Positions 56,110-64,000 of a stretch of 64,000 nucleotides of DNA are shown here, piece after piece; position 1 is the stretch's first letter; each line of letters starts with the position of its first letter. The notes under the pieces were generated by a model that saw nothing but the letters and a program-made list of their open reading frames with translations, searched no databases and was not told where the DNA came from. The DNA comes from JAFDWI01 sp963764215 (GTDB taxonomy: Bacteria; Actinomycetota; Acidimicrobiia; Acidimicrobiales; Iamiaceae), in assembly GCA_963764215.1 (NCBI GenBank), contig CAVXRS010000006.1, forward strand, positions 264,793 to 328,792, read 5' to 3'. The position numbers were made by a program, and so were the translations under genes.

Positions 56110-58156
56110 GTGACGACGAGCGATCCGGCTTCGGGCGACGAGCAGCATCCGAACAACCACGCCGCGTTCATCTGGTCGGTGGCCGATCTGTTGCGGGGCA
56201 CCTACAAGCAGTCCGAGTACGGCAAGGTGATCCTGCCACTCACGGTGCTGCGCCGCCTGGACTGTGTGCTCGAGCCCACCAAGGCTGCGGTGCTGGCTCG
56301 CAACGCCGAGCTGGCGGCCCAGGGGATCGCCAATGTCGATCCGGTGTTGTGTCGGGTGTCGGGCGAGCAGTTCACCAACACCTCTCCTCTCACGTTGCGC
56401 CGGGTGCTCGACGACCCCGCCCAGGTCGCCGACCAGTTGCGCGCCTACATCGCCGGGTTCTCACCGGTCGCCGCGGGGATCATGGAGCACTTCGCCTTCG
56501 ACGCGCAGATCTCCCGGCTGGAGCGCAACGACCTGCTGTATCTGGTGCTGGGCCGGTTCGTCGAGGTCGATCTGCACCCGGACAAGGTGTCGAACACCGA
56601 GATGGGGTATCTCTACGAGGAGCTGCTGCGGAAGTTCTCGGAGTTGTCGAACGAGACGGCCGGTGAGCATTTCACGCCCCGTGAGGTGATCACGCTGATG
56701 GTGGATCTGCTCTTCGCCGGCGACGACGACGCGTTGGCCCGCCCCGGTACGAAACACACGCTGTTCGACCCGGCGTGTGGCACCGGTGGGATGTTGGCGG
56801 TGGCGACGGACCGGATGCGCGACATGAACCCGCAGGGGACGCTGGTCACCTTCGGTCAGGAATTGAACGCCGAGACGTACGCGACGTGTGTGGCCGACAT
56901 GATGGTGAAGGGCCAGGAGGCCTCGAACATCGTGTTGGGCAACTCGTTCTCCGAGGACGGCTTTCCCGGGCACACCTTCGACTATCTGCTCGCGAATCCC
57001 CCTTTCGGGGTGGAGTGGAAGTCGGTGCGCCGGGCGGTGACCGACGAGCACGACACGTTGGGGTTCGCCGGGCGGTTCGGGGCGGGGCTGCCGCGGATCA
57101 ACGACGGGTCGTTCCTGTTCCTGCAGCACATGATCGCGAAGATGCGCCCGGTCTCCGAGGGTGGTTCGCGGCTGGCGATCGTGTTCAACGGGTCTCCGTT
57201 GTTCACCGGTGCGGCCGGGTCGGGTGAGTCGGAGATCCGCCGGTGGATCATCGAGAACGACTGGTTGGACGCGGTGGTGGCGCTGCCGGACCAGTTGTTC
57301 TACAACACCGGCATCTCGACGTATTTCTGGATCGTGACGAATCGCAAACCCGCCGAGCGGCGTGGCACGGTGCAGTTGATCGACGCCCGCGAGTCGTTCA
57401 CGAAGATGCGCAAGTCGTTGGGCGAGAAACGCAAGGAACTCTCCGCGGGCCAGATCGCTGAGGTCGTCCGGTTGTATGCGGATCACACCGAGGGGGACCG
57501 GGTGAAGATCCTGCCGAATGCGGCGTTCGGCTTCCTGCGGGTGACGGTGGAGCGTCCGCTGCGGGTGCGCTGGGAGGTGTCGGAGGAGACGATTGCCGCG
57601 GTGGCAGCCGACAAGAAGCTCGCGAAGCTCGACGACGCGGTGCGCGACGGGTTGACTGCCGCGCTGGAGCAGCATCGTGGGCTGTCCGGGTTGTCGGAGG
57701 AGAAGATCGTGGACGCGGTGTTGGGCGACGCGCCCGCGGGCGCGTCGTTGACCAGGGCGCAGCGCGCCGCGTTGGCCGACGCGTTGGCGGTGTCGGATCC
57801 GGACGGAACGCTGATCACCGATTCCAAGGGCAACGCGAAGCCCGACCCGGCCCGCCGTGACGCCGAGAACGTGCCGTTGCCCGACGTGCCGGTCGTCTAC
57901 GAGGCCGATGTGACGGCTCGGTTGGAGTCACCCGCGTACCGGGACGCGATCGATGCGTACCTGGAGGCCGAGGTGTTGCCGTACGTGCCGGACGCCTGGG
58001 TGGATCACGCCAAGACGAAGATCGGCTACGAGATCCCCCTGACCCGCCAGTTCTACACGTACGTCCCGCCGAGGCCGCTGGCAGAGATCGACGCCGAGAT
58101 CGCAGCGGCTGGAGGCCGAGATCCAGGAGCTTCTGGACGAGGTGCGTCGGACGTGA
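56110..58156 (+). CDS. hsdM: Type I restriction-modification system, methyltransferase subunit (one frameshift)
   Basis: About 682 codons, start GTG 56110. The N12-type N-terminal helical domain (AAFIWSVADLLRGTYKQSEYGKVILPLTVLRRLD) is followed by the N6-adenine methylase core: EHFTPREVITLMVDLL, motif I FDPACGTGGMLAVATDRM and catalytic motif IV NPPFGVEWKS. HsdM with HsdS methylates the target site. A frameshift near 58110 separates the body from the predicted end (LEAEIQELLDEVRRT, stop 58154-58156). The true end overlaps the hsdS GTG by 4 bp. Later residues 500-650 carry a charged region with a spacer helix. Confidence 0.95.
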
Positions 58157-59420
58157 CGCGTCGGACACGCGTCAAGTACCTCTACTCGATCGTTGACGAT
58201 CGCGCGAGGAGCGACGACGACCACCGTTGCTGGTCGTATCGATCCACTTGGGTGTGATCCCCCGTTCCGAGTTCACAGAGGATCTCCCGCGGGCAGATGA
58301 TCTCAGTGCATACAAGGTCTGTCATGCGGGTGATCTCGTGCTGAATCGGATGCGCGGGTTCCAGGGCGCTATCGGGATAAGTCCGACGACCGGTCTCGTC
58401 AGCCCCGACTACCTGGTCCTGCGAGGGAATGAGGCTGCAGAGCCCCGCTACCTCCACCACTTCTTCCGGTCAGAGTGGTTCGTCGGCGAGATGGTGTCGC
58501 GTTTGAGGGGTATCGGCGGCACGGACACGGGAAGCGTCCGCACCCCGAGGATCAACGCAGCGGACCTTGGTGAGATTCTGATTGATCTCCCACCGCTGGA
58601 GGAGCAGCGGGCGATCGCGGACTTCCTGGATGTCGAGACGGCTCGCATCGACGCACTCATCGACAAGAAGCGCCGCCTCATCACCCTCCTCACCGAGCGC
58701 TCACAGTCCATTATGAGAGAAGCGGTCACGGGGCAACTGATCGGTATCGATCAGGAACCTTCGGCGCTCCCTTGGCTCACGACTCGGGGTAGCGGCTGGC
58801 GCGAGGCCAAACTGACACTGATTGCCGATCTCGGAACCGGCCACACACCCAGCCGCGACCACCCGGAGTGGTGGGCCCGCGGCACGGTGCCCTGGATCAC
58901 GACCGGTGAGGTCGCACAAATGCGATCGGACCGGATCGAGTACATCACCGAAACTCGGGAGACGATCAGCGAACTGGGGATAGCGAACAGTTCAGCAGTC
59001 GTTCATCCGGCCGGAACCGTGGTGCTCTGTCGCACGGCTTCAGCGGGCTATTCGGCGATCATGGGGCTCGACATGGCGACGAGCCAAGATTTTGCTACCT
59101 GGACCTGTGGGCCACTCATCGATCCGCGCTATCTGCTGTTGTGCCTCCGGGCGATGCGAGCTGACCTCCTCGGCCGCCTCGCCATGGGCTCCACCCACAA
59201 GACGATTTACATGCCAGACATCCAGTCGCTCCAAGTGCCAATTCCACCCGTCGCCATCCAGGAGCGCCTGGTGGATTCGGCCTGGCAGCGACTCCATCGG
59301 ATCCATGACGCGACGGACCGCCTGGAAAGACAGATCGGGCTGTTGGAGGAGAAGCGGCGGGCGTTGATCACGGCTGCGGTGACCGGCGAGTTCGCCGTCC
59401 CCGGCAGCTCCGCCGCCTGA
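58153..59420 (+). CDS. hsdS: Type I restriction-modification system, specificity subunit (one frameshift)
   Basis: About 422 codons from GTG 58153 (VTRRTRVKYLYSIVDDR), overlapping hsdM. The frame shifts near 58220. Two target-recognition domains, each followed by a conserved helix, are visible: first TRD to INAADLGEILIDLPPLEEQRAIADFLDVETARIDALIDKKRRLI; second GWREAKLTLIADLGTGHTPSRDHPEWW through IQSLQVPIPPVAIQERLVDSAW and the closing helix QIGLLEEKRRALITAAVTGEF. The two TRDs set the two halves of a bipartite recognition site, which cannot be predicted here. The presence of both TRDs and both helices indicates a full-length subunit. Confidence 0.95.
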
Positions 59421-59873
59421 CCCGACCGGCCGCGCCCTGCCTCGGCCTCCCGCGACGCGCCACGGGCGCGTAGTGATTTTCTTCTTCCAGTTCTGAACCC
59501 CGGACGCTCCCGCGGGAGCGCGCTCGTGGACCCGGACCAGGTTCACGACCTGCCCGAAGCTTGCTTGCCGCCACCCCGACTCGACCCGTCCACCCTGGCT
59601 CCCTGGGAGCCAGGGTACCCCGCGGGTGGGACACTCAGGGCCAAGCCCGACGCGCCCACGGGCCGCGTGCCACCGCGCTCCCGCGGGAGCCTCCAGCCGT
59701 ACCCGCGTCGTCGCAACGTCCGGCACCTCCGTGAGCGGGTGTCCACGCCCGTCGGCAAATCGTCACAACCGGCTGGCATCATCGACGTCAAAGCGCCCGT
59801 CGGCCCGCTCACCGCTTCTCGATTTCTCGGCCGTCCCGATCGAGACCCGAATCGAAGTCGAGGAGGCCGAAGA
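59421..59873. repeat. Intergenic region with palindromes shared with 25.2 kb
   Basis: This 453-bp gap inside the RM gene string contains CGCTCCCGCGGGAGCG (perfect, 59505-59520), a 25-bp palindrome of half site ACCCTGGCTCCC (59592-59616) and GCTCCCGCGGGAGC (59677-59690). Both families also occur in 25215-25319. I see no convincing gene. The palindromes may terminate hsdMS transcription, separating it from the following genes. Confidence 0.75.
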
Positions 59874-60305
59874 GTGACGAACCTGAGTGAAGCGGACCGA
59901 TCCCGGATGTATGCTGAGATGTCAGCGGCAACCAGTCCGGGCACGGCGGAGAATCTCATGCGCGGAGTATTCGATGTGCAGTGGGAAGACGTGGCGACCA
60001 GAGCCGACCTCGCCGACCTGAGAGGCAACTTCGCCGGACTCCAGGGTGAGTTCGCCGGGCTCAAGGGTGAATTCACCGGGCTCCAGGGTGAGTTCGCCGG
60101 ACTGAAGGGCGAGTTCGCCCAACTACGGGGCGAGTTCGCTGAGCTGAGAGGCGAGTTCACCGACCTACGGGCAGAGATGCGCATCGGCTTCGCACAGATG
60201 GACGCCAAGATGGAACAGCAGTTCCGCCAGCATCTCAATCGGACGATGACCCTGATGATCGCCCTGTTCTCGCTGCTCGGCGGTCTCATCATCGCCCTTC
60301 ACTGA
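59874..60305 (+). CDS. Small coiled-coil, C-terminally anchored membrane protein
   Basis: 143 residues, intact, from GTG 59874 (VTNLSEADRSRMYAEMSAAT). Residues ~47-100 are eight near-identical heptads (A-G-L-Q/K-G-E-F type) giving a regular coiled coil. A second helical stretch (RIGFAQMDAKMEQQFRQHLNR) precedes one C-terminal membrane helix (TLMIALFSLLGGLIIALH). The layout resembles CCDC90/DUF1640-type membrane coiled-coil proteins, but I do not assign a family. Placed between hsdS and hsdR, on the same strand, 69 bp before hsdR, it is an unexpected member of a type I RM locus. It may tether the system to the membrane or be an unrelated cargo gene. Confidence 0.8.
   Translation: MTNLSEADRSRMYAEMSAATSPGTAENLMRGVFDVQWEDVATRADLADLRGNFAGLQGEFAGLKGEFTGLQGEFAGLKGEFAQLRGEFAELRGEFTDLRAEMRIGFAQMDAKMEQQFRQHLNRTMTLMIALFSLLGGLIIALH
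60012..60179 (+). repeat. Eight 21-bp tandem units within the coiled-coil gene
   Basis: Eight in-frame 21-bp units, each like GCCGGACTCCAGGGTGAGTTC, encode the heptads. Unit copies differ at several bases but keep the phase, so the number of heptads could change by slippage without breaking the frame. Confidence 0.9.
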
Positions 60306-60374
60306 CCACCCGGACCGGCGTCGGGGATCACCGTCCGGCGCACGGAGGTGCCCGGACCTGCTGGAATCGGAGGG

Positions 60375-63300
60375 GTGAAACCCCAAGAGGTGGATTTCGA
60401 AGCGTTCATCTGCGACCGGCTCGTCGACGCGTCCGGCTGGAACGCGGTGAAGATCGGTGGCCACGAGCAGGGCGACATCGCCGACTTCGACCCCACTCCC
60501 GGCATCGACACCGCCGAGCTGTTCGCGTTCATCGGCGCCACCCAGAACGACGCCTGGGACGATCTGGTCAAACGCCGCGGCGGCGACCCCAACACTGTGC
60601 AGCGCAAGTTCATCGAACGCCTCGCCGCCGAGCTCGACAGACGCGGCACCATCGACGTGCTCCGTCACGGCGTCGACGACCTGGGCATCACCATCCGCCT
60701 GGCGTGGTTCCGCCCCGCGCACGGCCTCACTCCCGAACTGGTCCGCCGCTACGACGCCAACCGGCTCACCGTCACCCGCCAGCTGCCCTACGAACCCGGC
60801 AGCCACAAGACCCTCGACCTGGGCCTGTTCGTCAACGGGCTGTGCGTCGGAACGTGCGAGCTGAAGAACCCCCTCACCGGGCAGACCACCGACGACGCCA
60901 TCCGCCAGTACCGGCACGACCGCGACCCCCGCAACGTCACACTCGCCCGGCGGGCCGTCGTGCACTTCGCGTTCGACACCGAAACCGTGGCCATGACCAC
61001 CCGGCTCACCGGACGCACGACCCGGTTCCTGCCTTTCAACCGGGGCGACCATCACCGGGCCGGCAACCCGGCCAACCCCGACGGGCACCGCACCGCCTAC
61101 CTGTGGGAACAGGTGCTGCAACGCGACGCCTGGCTCGACCTGCTCGCCCGGTTCGTACACGTCGAAGGCGTCGCCAAGGGCTCGAAGAAGCGACCCGTCG
61201 TGATCTTCCCCCGCTACCACCAGTGGGACGCCGTGCGCACCCTCGAAGCCGCCGCCCGCACCGAAGGCCCCGGCCACAACTACCTGGTCCAGCACTCCGC
61301 CGGATCGGGCAAGTCGAACACGATCGCCTGGCTCGCCCACCGGTTGTCGAACCTGCACGGCGACGACGACACCAAGGTGTTCGACAAGGTCGTCGTCATC
61401 ACCGACCGGCTCGTACTCGACCAGCAACTCCAGAGCACCGTGTACCAGTTCGAACACGCCCACGGTGTGGTCGAACGTGTCGAGAAGCACTCCTCACAGC
61501 TCGCCGACGCGCTCGCCGGGGACACCGCCCGGATCATCATCACCACCCTGCAGAAGTTCCCCTACGTGCTCGACCGGGTCGGCACCCTGCCGGACCGGTC
61601 CTATGCCGTCATCGTCGACGAGGCGCACTCGTCCCAGACCGGCGAGGCAGCCAAGGAACTCCGCGCCGTGCTCGGCGGCGGCCACGACAGCCACGACGAC
61701 GCCGACCCCGACGCAGACGGCGACCTCGGCTCCGACGACATCGAAGACGCCCTCGTCGACGCGGTGCGCGCCCGGGGACGCCAAGACAACCTGTCGTTCT
61801 TCGCGTTCACCGCCACCCCCAAGGGCCGCACCCTGGAACTGTTCGGCCGACTCGACCCCGACGCCCCCGCGGGGAACCACGCCACGTGCCGTTTCACCTG
61901 TACTCGATGCGCCAGGCGATCGACGAGGGCTTCATCGTCGACGTGCTCGCCAACTACACCACGTACGCGACCTTCTACCGGATCGAGAAGGCCGCTCTCG
62001 ACGACCCCGAATACGACACCGCCGCGGCCCGGGCGGCGATCGCCCGGTTCGTCACCCTGCACGAATCGAACCTGGCGCAACGTGCCGAGATCGTCATCGA
62101 ACACTTCGTCGCCAACACCGCCCACAAGATCGGCGGCAGGGCCAAGGCGATGGTCGTGTGCTCGTCGCGGTTGCACGCCGTGAAGTTCGCCCGGGCCCTG
62201 CGTGCCTACGGTCGTGAGCACGGCAACGACCCCGGGGTGCTGGTCGCGTTCTCCGGCACCGTGATCGACGACGGCATCGACTTCACCGAAGCCGGTCATG
62301 AACGGGTTCGGCGACACCGAGACCGCCGGACGCTTCGACACCGACGAGTGGCGGATCCTCGTGGTGGCCGAGAAGTTCCAGACCGGATTCGACCAGCCGT
62401 TGCTGCACACCATGTACGTCGACAAACCCCTGTCGGGTCTGGCCGCCGTGCAGACCCTGTCGCGACTCAACCGGATCCACCCGGACAAGTCCGACACGTT
62501 CGTGCTCGACTTCCGCAACGACGCCGAGACGATCCACGACGCGTTCGAGCCCTACTACGGCACCACCGTCGCCCCACCGACCGACCCGAACCTGATCTAC
62601 GACACCCGGCGGGCACTGGACCCCTTCGGGGTACTGCGTGACGAGGAGATCGACGCCGTCGCCCGGCTGCTGCTGGCCCCCGACGGTGACCGGACCGACC
62701 ATCGACGAACCGAACGGGTCCACGCCGCCCTGGAACCCGCGAAGAACCGCTTCGCCGCACTGTCGGACGACGAAGCCGACCGGTTCCGGGACGCGCTCGG
62801 ACGTTTCATCCGGACCTACGCGTTCCTCGCGCAGATCGTCCCGTACGTCACCCCGAAACTCGAACGCGACCATCTGTTCGCCAAAGCGCTCGCCGCGTTC
62901 ATCCGGGCCGACGGCGCCACGTCTGTCGACCTCGGCGAAGAGGTCGAACTGACCCACCTGCGCGTCGAACAACGCTTCGCGGGCGGCATCACCCTGGACG
63001 CGCACGAAGGCGAAGTCGCCACGATCTTCGAGGGCAGCGGCCCCCGATCAGAACCCGAACCCGAATCGCTCTCCGCGATCATCGACGCGTTCAACGACCG
63101 CTACGGCACCGACTGGACCGAAGCCGACCGGCTGTTCCTCGTCCAGGTCGGCCACGACCTCGCCGAAGACAAACAGGTCCGCCTCGAGGCTGCCGCCAAC
63201 GACTACTCGACCTTCCGGGTCGGGTTCGAGAAGCGCTACCTCGACGCCCTCGCCGGCCGCATGGACACCAACGCCAAGGTGGCGGGCAGGATCTTCGACG

Positions 63301-63923
63301 ACGAAGCCGTACGCACCGGCGTCCTCGACACCGACCTGCCGGCGATCTACGCCCGGGCCCGGGTCGCCCAACAATGGCTCGGACCGATCGGGGACCTGCT
63401 CGGCCCCGACCGGGAAGATTCCCACCTCGAGTACAAGTCGACCCTGCGCTGGGACATCCGGGAGCAGACCACCTCCAGGGTCATCGAAGGGGCCGTCATC
63501 AAGACCGTCGCCGGCTTCGCAAACGCCGAAGCGGGCGGCACGCTGCTGATCGGGGTGGCCGACAACGGGCAGGTCCACGGCTTGGAGGACGACTATGCCA
63601 CGTTCTCCAAACGCGACCGGGGGAAGCGCGACCTGTTCGGCCAACACCTGCAGAGCCTGCTGTTGAGTCGGATCGGTGACGCCGCCACGGCGTTGGCCAA
63701 CTGGGAATTCTTCACGATCGACGGTCACGACATCGCCCGGGTCGCCGTCGCACCCTCGGATTTCCCCGTGTTCGTCGGCACCGGCGAAGACGACCGCGCC
63801 TTCTACTGGCGGTATCCCACCGGCACGAAAGCCGTCACCGACGAGACGGAACGACGACGCCTGATCGCCCGCCGCTTCGGCGTGGGCGCAACCGAGGGTT
63901 CACACCCCGGATCGCAGGAATGA
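60375..63923 (+). CDS. hsdR: Type I restriction endonuclease HsdR with C-terminal AlbA_2/Schlafen-like domain (two compensating frameshifts)
   Basis: 1182 residues from GTG 60375 (VKPQEVDFEAFICDRL). The nuclease motif is in FVNGLCVGTCELKNPL (E-x-K). The SF2 motor has Walker A QHSAGSGKSNTIAWLAH, DEAH box VIVDEAHSSQTG, motif III FFAFTATPKGRTLELFG and motif VI QTLSRLNRIHPDKSDTFVLDF. Frame changes near 61880 and 62285 cancel. After the helical domain, residues ~1010-1150 read SHLEYKSTLRWD, VIKTVAGFANAEAGGTLLIGVADNGQVHGLEDD, and HDIARVAVAPSDFPVFVG, a clear AlbA_2-type ATP/nucleic-acid-binding domain. It cleaves unmethylated DNA after ATP-driven translocation; the extra domain's role is unknown. 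Confidence 0.93.
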
Positions 63924-64000
63924 GTCGTCCACGCCCGTACGGCCCGGCCGGTTGCCGCGATCACGTCTTCCGCCACGCGCTCGTGGGATCGAAACCCGTT
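63920..64000 (+). CDS. Partial gene overlapping the hsdR stop
   Basis: ATG 63920 overlaps the hsdR TGA as ATGA and opens a frame, MSRPRPYGPAGCRDHVFRHA, that continues past the window end. Overlap of this kind usually signals translational coupling within an operon, so it may be another component of the RM locus. The 27 visible residues show no recognisable family. Confidence 0.45.
   Translation, partial: MSRPRPYGPAGCRDHVFRHALVGSKPV

Noticed and set aside
59526..59873. Upstream extension of the coiled-coil gene to 59526
   Set aside because: The stretch contains the palindromes and has Pro/Arg-rich, non-protein-like composition; GTG 59874 gives a natural start.
60012..60179. CRISPR-like array
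   Set aside because: The 21-bp units are contiguous without spacers and lie in frame inside a protein-coding gene.

Overview
The window is high-GC actinobacterial DNA, most likely from an uncultured or lightly studied member of Acidimicrobiia or a relative. That placement is inferred from GC content, from actinobacterial families (DUF3566, DUF5318, BTAD/SARP regulators, DUF222-HNH proteins) and from several gene orders shared with mycobacteria. It has not been tested by phylogeny. Many clearly essential genes (gyrA, gyrB, dnaB, ssb, rpsR, rplI) are broken by single-base frameshifts. This looks like residual indel error in a long-read or metagenomic assembly rather than real pseudogenes, so disrupted genes are annotated across their full span.

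Layout. 0-6.6 kb: a gyrase block on the minus strand (dciA, gyrB, gyrA, a TadE-like gene, DUF3566, tRNA-Ile). No recF or dnaN follows dciA. 6.7-13 kb: a large membrane protein, a secreted lipase, then an alkylation-damage pair (aidB plus a fused Ogt-AlkA repair protein). 13-17.9 kb: a TetR regulator, carotenoid oxygenase, acyl-CoA synthetase and acyl-CoA dehydrogenase. 17.9-22.6 kb: a xyloside operon (GH3 glycosidase, ROK repressor, class II xylose isomerase) with a candidate operator lying on its promoter. 22.6-27 kb: a patch with a 542-bp direct repeat carrying twin lipoprotein genes, a truncated acetyltransferase fragment, a metallo-beta-lactamase-fold protein and two GNAT proteins.

27-30.4 kb: rpsF-ssb-rpsR-rplI-dnaB, with a cluster of DnaA-box-like sites between rplI and dnaB. 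30.5-38.8 kb: a cluster resembling the mycobacterial dormancy (DosR/DevR) regulon: PEP synthase, phosphoribosyltransferase-hydrolase fusion, erythromycin-esterase-like protein, zinc alcohol dehydrogenase, alpha/beta hydrolase and PfkB kinase. DevR-box-like sites lie in the two promoter regions. 38.8-40.6 kb: soxR and a divergent gene under a SoxR-type promoter. 40.6-44.5 kb: gene remnants (LuxR-type, VapC), a second MBL protein, a DUF222-HNH protein and panB.

44.6-56 kb: a class A penicillin-binding protein, an MgtE-N/CBS protein with DUF1003, a BTAD-ATPase regulator divergent from a Tat lipoprotein, DUF5318, PadR and ino1. 56.1-64 kb: a type I restriction-modification operon, hsdM-hsdS-(small coiled-coil membrane protein)-hsdR. 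HsdR carries a C-terminal Schlafen/AlbA_2-like domain, and another gene appears to start at its stop codon.

The most unusual items are the RM operon with its embedded membrane coiled-coil gene and fused AlbA domain, the dormancy-like cluster with shared upstream boxes, the leaderless regulated promoters of GH3 and of the SoxR target, the DnaA-box cluster before dnaB, and two families of palindromes shared by intergenic regions 34 kb apart.
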